Source: Caldicellulosiruptor bescii DSM 6725 (GTDB taxonomy: Bacteria > Bacillota > Thermoanaerobacteria > Caldicellulosiruptorales > Caldicellulosiruptoraceae). From it: a stretch of DNA of 64,000 nt. The first letter of the stretch is position 1. Each line of letters begins with the position of its first letter. The position numbers and the translations under genes were made by a program. Of the stretch, positions 17,181-25,213 are shown piece after piece. Location: assembly GCF_000022325.1 (NCBI RefSeq), contig NC_012034.1, positions 2,772,001 through 2,836,000 on the forward strand, read 5' to 3'. Below the pieces are notes generated by a model. It was not told where the DNA came from and did no database searches. It saw only the letters and a program-made list of their open reading frames with translations.

Positions 17181-19535
17181 ATGAAGATTAAATTAAACAA
17201 AAAGTCAATAATATCATTGGCAGTGGTGGTGACATTTATTATAGTAACTTTATTAAGTCCTGTATTTTATAATTGTAGCCAAAAGTCAAGCGTTAAGCAG
17301 GATATTACCAGCCAGCAACCTACAGATAGTAATACCCAAACAGAAAAATCTACTACTATAACAGATAAATTGTTCAACTGGATGAACATATTTAAAGCAT
17401 ATGCAGATAATACAAACAGTGACAGTGATGGCAATATAGATAATGAGATAGTTAATGATGCACCATATTTAGTTCCAGTATGGCAGCCAGGGGAGATTAA
17501 CCCAGTAATATACCAGAAGAACGGAAAATTGTATAGGTTAAATGATGTTTCTCCAGAAACTTTAGCTAGGTATTGCAGGATATTGTATGAGTTAGAGGTA
17601 AAAGATGTAAAAGAAAAGTATGTTGTTGAGGGTAATGACAGAGTAGGATGGGGATTGCTTTATAAAAGAATAGGACAGCCATTTTATAAAGCAAGTTGTG
17701 ATTCAGGCGAAGATTATTATCCTCAAGTGTCTTTTATGGAGAGAATGGTAGCATCGTGGTATAATTATTATTATAATTGGTTTTCAGCAATTACACCTAT
17801 TAAGCTTAATCGTAACACGTTAAATACAACTTATATGTATGACAATCAATATATAAGCAAAAATAGAAGAGAATTTTATATGAATTGCGATTTGGTTTTG
17901 GAGTTAGAGCCAGATTTAAATGGAGCAAAAGATAGATTCCCTGATTATTTACAGCTATCGGAAATAGGATCACATAGTGGAAGCAATGTTAAGGCTGAAT
18001 TAATAAATTGGGAGTATTTTGACATGATAAGAGCATACACTTATCTTTCTGTAAGATTTCTTAAGGATTTTGATACAAAAGTTTATAATAAATTGGCTTC
18101 TATAATTAAAAAATATAAAATGTCGCTGGGTAAAGATGCATTTGTGTCTGTAAAAATGTCAAGTAAGCCTCTCAAGTATGGAAAATATTATTCTGGACAG
18201 CGATTCACAATAAGTTTAAAGTTTATGTATATTAAACCTACGCTTGATATAAAACCAGTTAAAACAAAAGTACCAAAAATAGGTAAAAATCAGTTAGCAT
18301 ATGTAATCCAGCTTGACCCATATACAATTTCATTTGAAAAAGTATACAATATAACAGAACTATATTCTGAGCAAGATTTGAGACCATTACTAACTGAGTT
18401 AGGTAAAATTTATAAAGCAATAGGAAGCGGCAAGATAAGCGCAAAAGGGTATTTTGAATTTTTAAAGAAAGCAAAGCTAACAAGTGGGAAGTCTAATGAA
18501 TATTTTAAAAATGCATCCAAGTTAGGAGACACCTATTTAAATTTAGGCAAATCAAAGCAGCCATTATATGTAGTTACAACATCAACTTCGACATTCAGGG
18601 CAGCTTGTTTAAACTATAAGAGAAAGTATATTGTAGATATATTCTACGATATTTTAAGCAAGATGGACTATTTAGATGATTTTAAGTCTGCATGGAATTT
18701 AGGAGCTAAATATGCTAGTGCAGTTTATAATACACCAGACCAAAAAACATTGGATCCAGTAAATTTATTTGATTTTGAAACATCACAGGATCTTTATCCA
18801 GTATTTGTAGCAGGAAAAGTGCCTATAGGGAAGGTAGGATTTACAGGATACAATCTTGAGGATCGAGTAGGTAAGCCTATAGGAAAAGATTGTTTCTATG
18901 CACCAGAATACTATACATTAATAGAAGCAATGAATAAAAAGATTGCTAACAAGTCAATATTAAGCAAATATTATAATATAGAATATTTTGCAATACCGAT
19001 TTCTGTTGAAGCAAATTCCACAAAAGATTATAAGAATTTAGTACCAGCAGCAATGCCACATTTATACAATGTAATGGTTATTTCTAGCAGATATCCAGAG
19101 CTTGATAATAACGGTAAGCCGTTTAAGTATAGGAATCAAGTTAGTGGCAGAACATGTTATACATTTCCAATAGTCTTTAGATTTTTCCCAGAGTTTGTAA
19201 ACAAAGACAAAACAACATATCCATATTTTGCAGTAGAGTCTATAATATTTGAAGGAGTAAAATTTAATAATAAACCAACAATACCACTATCAGATGGTAA
19301 GATAGCAAAAGATTGGGCAGAGATACCATTGAGATGGTGGTGGTCTAATCTGGCAGTTAAGTCAGATATAGAGCAAGGTAAGGATTTAGAAACTATTGGT
19401 ATACACTTTGGTCCATCTTATAATTATACAAAAAATGATATAGAAATAGCAAAGAAGTATGCAATCACACAAGATGTAATTTTAAAGAAAGCCAAATATT
19501 TCGGTTCAATTTTAGGCAGTGCATTTGAGAAATAA
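17181..19535 (+). CDS. large exported protein of unknown function
   Basis: 784 residues. A signal peptide is clear: KIKLNKKS, then SLAVVVTFIIVTLLSP and a polar break. The mature part begins with a Ser/Thr/Gln-rich stretch and has no recognised domain. It is rich in Tyr and Lys and holds segments such as VGWGLLYKRIGQPF and IPLRWWWSNLAVKSD. GGAGGTG lies 8 nt before the ATG. Codon use is strongly ATA/TTA/AGA-biased compared with genes before 11 kb, which suggests acquisition. The gene lies between a CRISPR array and a solitary CRISPR repeat, followed by a gene for a second exported protein. Confidence 0.7.
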   Translation: MKIKLNKKSIISLAVVVTFIIVTLLSPVFYNCSQKSSVKQDITSQQPTDSNTQTEKSTTITDKLFNWMNIFKAYADNTNSDSDGNIDNEIVNDAPYLVPVWQPGEINPVIYQKNGKLYRLNDVSPETLARYCRILYELEVKDVKEKYVVEGNDRVGWGLLYKRIGQPFYKASCDSGEDYYPQVSFMERMVASWYNYYYNWFSAITPIKLNRNTLNTTYMYDNQYISKNRREFYMNCDLVLELEPDLNGAKDRFPDYLQLSEIGSHSGSNVKAELINWEYFDMIRAYTYLSVRFLKDFDTKVYNKLASIIKKYKMSLGKDAFVSVKMSSKPLKYGKYYSGQRFTISLKFMYIKPTLDIKPVKTKVPKIGKNQLAYVIQLDPYTISFEKVYNITELYSEQDLRPLLTELGKIYKAIGSGKISAKGYFEFLKKAKLTSGKSNEYFKNASKLGDTYLNLGKSKQPLYVVTTSTSTFRAACLNYKRKYIVDIFYDILSKMDYLDDFKSAWNLGAKYASAVYNTPDQKTLDPVNLFDFETSQDLYPVFVAGKVPIGKVGFTGYNLEDRVGKPIGKDCFYAPEYYTLIEAMNKKIANKSILSKYYNIEYFAIPISVEANSTKDYKNLVPAAMPHLYNVMVISSRYPELDNNGKPFKYRNQVSGRTCYTFPIVFRFFPEFVNKDKTTYPYFAVESIIFEGVKFNNKPTIPLSDGKIAKDWAEIPLRWWWSNLAVKSDIEQGKDLETIGIHFGPSYNYTKNDIEIAKKYAITQDVILKKAKYFGSILGSAFEK

Positions 19536-19539
19536 TATA

Positions 19540-19575
19540 ACACACAGGGTTACTAATATTAGTAACCCTGTGTGT
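19540..19575 (+). terminator. 36-bp perfect palindrome between the two exported-protein genes
   Basis: ACACACAGGGTTACTAAT at 19540-19557 is the exact reverse complement of 19558-19575, with no loop. It starts 5 nt after the stop codon. There is no T-run behind it, so it may be a terminator without U-tract, an mRNA-stabilising end, or a protein-binding palindrome. Confidence 0.6.
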
Positions 19576-19632
19576 CCATGTTTATATACTTAGCATAAGC
19601 AACTAATATTAAATTTGGAGGTGTATAGTTGG

Positions 19633-20651
19633 ATGAGTCAAATTTTAGGGATTAATTTTAGGGAAAAGATAAAAGTTATTGTGAGATTTGTTGTGTTAGT
19701 GATTATGATGATTACTATTTTTAGTTTATTTAAACCTTATGCAGTTAAAGCAGAGGAAAATAACAACAGAGTATCATTTATATACGAGCCATTGATCAAT
19801 ATAGAAGATAAGCTTTATAAGATAAAACATGGTTTGTATAGTTTAAATATAATGGGATTGTTTGATTTGTTAGAAAGAAAAGGTTATACAAGTGATTTGA
19901 TACAACCAGTAATATCGAATGAGTCTAATAGTAATAATTTTATATATTTAATAGCAGAGAAATTTTTTACTAAAGGTATTCCTTTTTTAAATATTTTACA
20001 ACCAAGTGGCAATTTTTTCATTCAATCTAAATTAAACGAAACAAAGGTATATAGTGGTTTAGATTTAACCAGAGAGCAAATTAACACAGGTTTAAAAGAT
20101 GTTGCTGTTAAATTAAAAGATGCTACAGCGATAAAATATCCATTTTTAGAATCGGTAAAAAACGATGTAAAACTTCCTGATGGAATAGTACCAGATGCAA
20201 CAGTAAGTATAGAGAGAATTTTAAAGGAAATAATAGAGGATAAAGGTAATGTAGAGAATGATACTCTGTATGGAAGATTAAACTCTTACGTATTCGACTG
20301 GCCATGGTTTAAAGTAATAGACAGCGATGGCAGATTAGTAAATGCAACAACAGCAAGAGATCATGAAAAGATGTTATTTTATGCACAAGAAGCGTTTAAT
20401 CCAAATTCTAGATACAGAATGTTCATGATTTATAGATTTGATAAGAATGGAAATTTAAATTTACTTGATAGTTACAATGAGGTTGCTTCAAATATTTTAT
20501 TTAACAGCAGTTTTTGGGTTAGAAAAGATAATAATAGAGGAGAAAAAGATAATAATGGAGGGGAAAAAGATAATAAGGAGTTAAAATTCAATTACGTAAC
20601 ACAGGTTGACGTTAATTCCAATATAGGTAAAATAATTATGGAAAAGTATAG
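19633..20651 (+). pseudogene. exported protein gene truncated at a CRISPR repeat
   Basis: The likely start is the ATG at 19633, 9 nt after GGAGGTG. A signal sequence (VIVRFVVLVIMMITIFSLFKPYAVKA) precedes a mature domain without recognised homology. The frame keeps running through the CRISPR repeat at 20652-20681 and ends at 20742 in unrelated sequence. The natural 3' end is therefore lost and about 340 residues remain. A short repeat (RGEKDNNGGEKDN) lies near the break. Context suggests the same transferred segment as the preceding gene. Confidence 0.65.
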
Positions 20652-20681
20652 GTTTGTAGCCTACCCTTTGGGGATTGAAAC
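20652..20681 (+). CRISPR. solitary CRISPR repeat at a gene junction
   Basis: A full 30-bp repeat (GTTTGTAGCC, then TACCCTTTGGGGATTGAAAC) differs from the main-array type by one base. No second repeat or leader is within 3.5 kb. It separates a gene lacking its 3' end from a gene lacking its 5' end. Confidence 0.9.
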
Positions 20682-21154
20682 TATATTCAATATTGTTATT
20701 TGGAGCTGTAGCATTTTATGTAGAGATAGCAAAAGGTGGTAAACCACCTTTTAGTACATTTTTTATAGGATTTAGTGACAAGTTGATATATAAGGTGGTG
20801 TTGCTATATTTATTAACTCAACTGATAAATCCTATAGGTCTGATAGCATTTATTATACCAGGAATTATATTTATATTAGCATTATTTCCAGCAAATTATA
20901 TATTGTATGAAAATAGTGATGTTTCTATAATTGAGATAATAAAAGAGTGCTTTAGGATTACAAAGAAAGCCAAGCTCAAATTATTAATGTTTTACCTTAG
21001 TTTTATCGAATGGTACATTTTAGGTATGCTAACTTTAGGTATATTATTTATATATGTTACACCCTATATATCAGTGACATCGTATTATTTATACAAAAAA
21101 TTATCAGGTAAGGAATATGTAAATAGTGAAATTTCCAGTCAATATATGATTTAA
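20682..21154 (+). pseudogene. DUF975 membrane protein, N-terminus missing
   Basis: About 155 residues remain of a DUF975-type integral membrane protein, which is normally some 220-250 residues. LFPANYILYENSDVSIIEIIKECF and LKLLMFYLSFIEWYILGMLTLG are the family's C-terminal signature. Coding sequence begins directly after the solitary CRISPR repeat; a TTG inside the repeat (20675) opens the frame by chance. The missing N-terminal half points to a recombination joint. Confidence 0.72.
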
Positions 21155-21219
21155 TAATCAGTTTTTTAATAGTCAATTTAGAACAATAAAGCTTAATGTT
21201 GTGAGCGAGGATAAATAAA

Positions 21220-22565
21220 AGAGAAAAAGTAATGGCAGATAGCAAGAAATCAGAGAAAATAGAAATATGGTCATAAGGACAGAATAGTATCAGAGCCCAT
21301 GTAGGATTTTAAGTGGAAAATAGTCTGCTCTACAGCGACACTTTTTTGTAGAGCTCTAAAAACTCTTGAGAATTTCTGCTCAGACCTGGGAAAGAGCGAA
21401 AATCGTCAGGATATATAAACTATTGCCCCCGATTTAGAGGTAGTACAAGGTTGAGGGCAAGAGCAGACACGTTTGCCATCTTTGTATTGTGACATAGGGC
21501 AAGTCCATTTAAGGCGCAAAGAGCGATTTTTACCCTGACATTTGCCTTTGGGTTTAAAAGGTAGATTGAACTTTTTGCAGATAGGGATACCATATCTTCA
21601 GATATAACGATATTAGGATCTGAAGTAGGTATAGTATTTTTAGAGGCTCTTGTATTTAGAGGAATAACTATTTTAGAGAAGTTGAAAGAATTTATTAAAG
21701 TGGAGTAGATGTTATGTGAATCCAAGGCGCTATCAGCGATGAAAGTAGAAAAATTTTTGGGAATATAAGAGAATAAAGTTTCGAGCGAAGGAATTAAAGC
21801 GGCAGAAGTCGGAGATAGCTTTTTCTTGATGTGGGTCAGAAGAAGTAGAATCAGAGTTAAACAGAGGAACTAAAGCTAAAGGGATACCAGAAGCAGTGGT
21901 AATGACAGCAAATTTCAAAGCCCAGCGGAAATGACCATTTGTGAACATAAGGCGGATGTTAGGATTAGCGTTAGCACTTTTAGGCAAAGAAGAATAAACA
22001 GCAGAAGTAGATTTTATCAGAAGACAGCTCAGGATTAGCTTTTGATGTATTTTTCAGCAGTAGATGAATGAACTTAGGGTTATTTTCACGGACCTGAGGG
22101 ACAATACCTGTTGTGTATCAAAGATTAAGATTGAAGAATCTTGAGGGCATTGTTGGAGAGAAATATTGTGTGCGTGGATAGAGATATTTTGAAAGAGTTT
22201 GTGGATTTCACCGTTAAATAGTTTTCTGAAGCGAGAGAAAGTAGAAATAGAGGGGACATTGCCATTTAAGTTACAAAATAAACGGAGTTCATAAGAGTTA
22301 AGAACAACAGCGCGAAGCTGTGTTAGGGTATTTAGTTTGAGTAATTTTTGGACAAGGAAGCACAGAAGCATAGATTCTAAGGAGAAGTATCTATGCTTGC
22401 AAAATGTTTATAGTAAGCATTGTAGAAAGAAGAAGGTATATAATGTGACAAGTCAATGAATTTATTGAACAAGCCCAAGAGGCTTTCAGGCTTGTAGAGA
22501 GCCAAAGCCTTTAGGTGGGAGAATAGGGCTATGAAAGAAAGTTGTTTAGGTTTGGTGTTGAACAT
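21220..22565 (-). pseudogene. transposase gene with multiple frameshifts
   Basis: Read on the minus strand from 22565, fragments in different frames make up one transposase: FIALFSHLKALALYKPESLL; LRAVVLNSYELRLFCNLNGNVPSISTFSRFRK; then KANVRVKIALCALNGLALCHN and a C-terminal stretch with LQKSVAVEQTIFHLKSYMGS. The pattern resembles IS1182-type DDE transposases with an N-terminal SxxTFSRFRK. At least three frame breaks mean it is dead. Exact ends and inverted repeats were not found. Confidence 0.68.
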
Positions 22566-22735
22566 TTTGGAACCCTCCTCATAGTAGAAGATTTGTTTTA
22601 TATAATCATATTTTACTACCTACAATTGAGGAAGGTGACCAGACTTTTTTGATTCTATGTAAAGCTTGATAACGCTCATCTTGAGCGTTTTTGCAAAAGG
22701 CTATACTATTATTTAATTGAAGGAGGATGATGAAG

Positions 22736-23182
22736 ATGAGCGATATAAAAATTATTCAAGAGGATATTAAACACGAAGTTGCCATTGACATAATTGCGGG
22801 ACTTCTTGGCAGTCTAACCAATATAAAATTAAAAATTGTACATTTAGATCTTGATAAAGAAATAAAAGAACAAAAGCTTCAAAAAATAGAAAAAATCAGA
22901 GAAACACTGTGTAAAGAAAGAGATCTCATCTATCGTGGTGATAAGGATGCGATTGAAAGGGCACTAACTACTTATGCTCTCCTCTATAGGTTAATTGACG
23001 AAGAAGAAGTTATAAATGCTGAAGTCTTTTATATCAAGAAGGGGAAAACACAAATGATTAATGAAAATCTTTATAAACTAAATAGCAAAGATCATGATGA
23101 AATCTTGTGTGAAATTAGGGAAAACACTTTTAAAAACAAAAGTCCAGTTGATTATCCTAAAATAGTCATTATTGGCGGATAA
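22736..23182 (+). CDS. hypothetical protein, possibly truncated P-loop protein
   Basis: 148 residues if it starts at the third ATG (22736), 9 nt after AAGGAGG. It is helical and Lys/Glu-rich with no recognised family. It ends PKIVIIGG then TAA; if the TAA is read through, the next residues are PEAGKSKIITLSEKG. That would complete a Walker A-like GGxxAGKS. The gene may thus be the front part of an ATPase cut by a nonsense mutation, and the rest is absent after 23220. It lies directly before the end of the cas operon on the opposite strand. Confidence 0.5.
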   Translation: MSDIKIIQEDIKHEVAIDIIAGLLGSLTNIKLKIVHLDLDKEIKEQKLQKIEKIRETLCKERDLIYRGDKDAIERALTTYALLYRLIDEEEVINAEVFYIKKGKTQMINENLYKLNSKDHDEILCEIRENTFKNKSPVDYPKIVIIGG

Positions 23183-23295
23183 CCCGAGGCAGGAAAAAGT
23201 AAAATAATAACATTATCAGAAAAAGGTAGGTGCTAATAATGGCAAAAAATTTAAGAAGATAGTAAAACTTCACTTTGTAGCTGAAACAACAAAAA

Positions 23296-23324
23296 AGCAC
23301 CTCAGTGCAGATGCTGGGTGCTTT
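23296..23324 (-). terminator. terminator of the cas operon
   Basis: AAGCACC and GGTGCTT pair around a partly paired loop. On the minus strand the stem is followed by six T. It lies 56 nt past the cas2 stop codon. Confidence 0.8.
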
Positions 23325-23379
23325 AATATGTTTTTTGGAGATTGAGAAGATTGTAATTTCAAACATATACATAAATTTT

Positions 23380-23643
23380 TCATGTCATAAAATCCACTGG
23401 ATTTTTTTCAATGCCAATTATTTGCCTTTCTGAGTACCAGGTATTTTGGAATTTGTAGATAATAACTGAATCTTCAGACAAGTCCAGTATTCTTTCAAGT
23501 TCAAGAATAAGTCTTCTCAAGGTTCCTTCTGATATGTTTCCTTCGAATACCGAATTTTGCACCCATGTGAGATACTGCCTGCATTTTTTTAAAGCTTTTG
23601 CCACCCGTTTTTCATTGACATCATAAACAAGAATCACAAACAT
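23380..23643 (-). CDS. cas2: CRISPR-associated endoribonuclease/integrase subunit Cas2
   Basis: 87 residues from the ATG at 23643, giving the standard Cas2 opening MFVILVYDVNEKRVAKAL with the conserved Asp after the first strand. WVQNSVFEGNISEG is the second family signature. Cas2 dimers bridge two Cas1 dimers in the spacer-integration complex. A GTG at 23655 is in frame and overlaps the cas1 stop, but the ATG fits the family N-terminus. It is the last gene of the operon. Confidence 0.95.
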   Translation of the reverse strand: MFVILVYDVNEKRVAKALKKCRQYLTWVQNSVFEGNISEGTLRRLILELERILDLSEDSVIIYKFQNTWYSERQIIGIEKNPVDFMT

Positions 23644-23648
23644 AGCTC

Positions 23649-24641
23649 CTACCACCTTGCAACAAAAGGTTTGTATTCTATATTTTCCAAAAACAATTTT
23701 TGGAGCTTGTATGCTTCCATTCGGATGAGCCTTTTGTAACTTACTTGAGTATTCAGTTTCGGGTGCATTATAGTAGAGTAGAGCTTCTGGTTATACTCAG
23801 AGACAAACAATTTTTTGCCCTGGTCGTTCAATATAATGCCGTTTAGTTCTTTTTCAAAATGTTTTTCGCTCAGCACTTTCTTGTTAACAAGAGAAAAAAT
23901 TACCCTGTCAACAATTATGGGTTTGAAGATTTCGGAAATATCTAAGTTCAATGAAAACTTGCGCTGGTTTGTGGAATGCAGATATCCTATGCGCGGGTCA
24001 AGCTGTGTTTGGTAAATCTCTCCAAGAGTTGTAGCATACAAAAGAGAATTCCCAAAGCTAATCAGAGCATTTATCCTGTCAAGAGGCGGATTTTTGCTCC
24101 TGCGGACAAATGTAAAATTTTCATTATCCAGTATCTTGTTAAAACACCTGTAGTAGATTTCTCTTATATTCCCCTCCAAAGCCATAAGCGTATTTACATC
24201 ATCACAGGAGTTTATGTTATGGCGCATTCTTTCGATTGTCTCTATCTCATCTTTTAGCATATTTCCACGGGAATTGTAGTACCTCAGAACCACAAGCATA
24301 TTTAGAACAGCTCCTTCAACAATTGACCTTGCAATGGTCATTCTTTTGTTGTAGTCGTTGTAAAATTCTACCTGCTTGAGTATCACAATGCCTGAGTTGT
24401 AATGTTCGCGCGGGTAGTATGTGCCAACGTAGTACTCATACCTGTTAAAAAAATGGACACATATATTCTTTTCTGTCATGAACTCCAAAAATCTTTTATT
24501 TATGTCAACCTCTCCAAATATAAAAACTGATTCTATCTCTTCTACCGGAAAATACTTTTTGCCTTCATCTGTTTCAAACATGATGGTGTTATCTTTCCTT
24601 CTTAAAAACCCAGAATTGAAAACATAAAGGTCTTTTTTCAC
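23649..24641 (-). CDS. cas1: CRISPR integrase Cas1 (type I-B)
   Basis: 330 residues. The N-terminal beta domain starts KKDLYVFNSGFLRRKDNTIMF. The helical catalytic domain carries LMALEGNIREIYY (metal-binding Glu), LDPRIGYLHSTNQRKFSLNLDISEIFKP (His and Asp region) and RMEAYKLQKLF near the end. All the expected metal-ligand segments are present, so the enzyme should be active. Cas1-Cas2 cuts and joins new spacers at the leader-repeat boundary; four leaders in this window are possible targets. Confidence 0.97.
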   Translation of the reverse strand: MKKDLYVFNSGFLRRKDNTIMFETDEGKKYFPVEEIESVFIFGEVDINKRFLEFMTEKNICVHFFNRYEYYVGTYYPREHYNSGIVILKQVEFYNDYNKRMTIARSIVEGAVLNMLVVLRYYNSRGNMLKDEIETIERMRHNINSCDDVNTLMALEGNIREIYYRCFNKILDNENFTFVRRSKNPPLDRINALISFGNSLLYATTLGEIYQTQLDPRIGYLHSTNQRKFSLNLDISEIFKPIIVDRVIFSLVNKKVLSEKHFEKELNGIILNDQGKKLFVSEYNQKLYSTIMHPKLNTQVSYKRLIRMEAYKLQKLFLENIEYKPFVARW

Positions 24642-24687
24642 TTAAAATCACCCCGAAAATCTTTTTTGTGGACAAAACCTTTTCTTT

Positions 24688-25185
24688 TCAAGCAAAACAA
24701 TATTCCCTGTAAGCACACTTTGGACAATACCTACAGTAGGCTGAAGGAGGCGGGCTCTCTTTGTCAATTATCGTTTCAATCTCAGCTATCATCTTTTCCA
24801 GTTTTTCTTCTTCCTCAGCTGTCAGAACAACCTCTTCCTTTTTTCTCTCCTCTGGATAAAAAAGCACTCCTTTTGCTGAAATTCCTGCTTCTTTTAGAAG
24901 CTTTATATAAAACAAAAGCTGATACCTTGATGCTTCTTTGAACCTTGAAGATTTTTTTGTTTCACCAATCACTATCTCATCTTTGTCCTGATACAGAATG
25001 TCAAACACTGCATTGCCGAATTTTATCTCCTTCTGATCTTTTTTGTAATAATACTCATGAAGAAATCTGCCAAGCACTATGTTATCGTCGTTCTCATCTG
25101 GCAAGATGTTGTGTGCCATGAGCCACACCTGTCTTTTGCAGATGTTGTAATACCAGATGTAAACACCTGTCATGTAAATATCCAT
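24688..25185 (-). CDS. cas4: CRISPR adaptation nuclease Cas4
   Basis: 165 residues from the ATG at 25185 (MDIYMTGVYIWYYNICKRQVWLM). One Cys near the N-terminus and the C-terminal CRYCPKCAYREYC supply the four ligands of the 4Fe-4S cluster. FDILYQDKDEIVIGETKKSS gives the PD-(D/E)XK catalytic core (Asp, Glu-x-Lys). Cas4 trims prespacers and selects the PAM end. The open frame extends back into cas3 (to 25323), but that extension is not family-like. The gap to cas3 is about 28 nt. Confidence 0.93.
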   Translation of the reverse strand: MDIYMTGVYIWYYNICKRQVWLMAHNILPDENDDNIVLGRFLHEYYYKKDQKEIKFGNAVFDILYQDKDEIVIGETKKSSRFKEASRYQLLFYIKLLKEAGISAKGVLFYPEERKKEEVVLTAEEEEKLEKMIAEIETIIDKESPPPSAYCRYCPKCAYREYCFA

Positions 25186-25213
25186 TTTCAAAACACCATC
25201 CTGTTTTTTAAAA

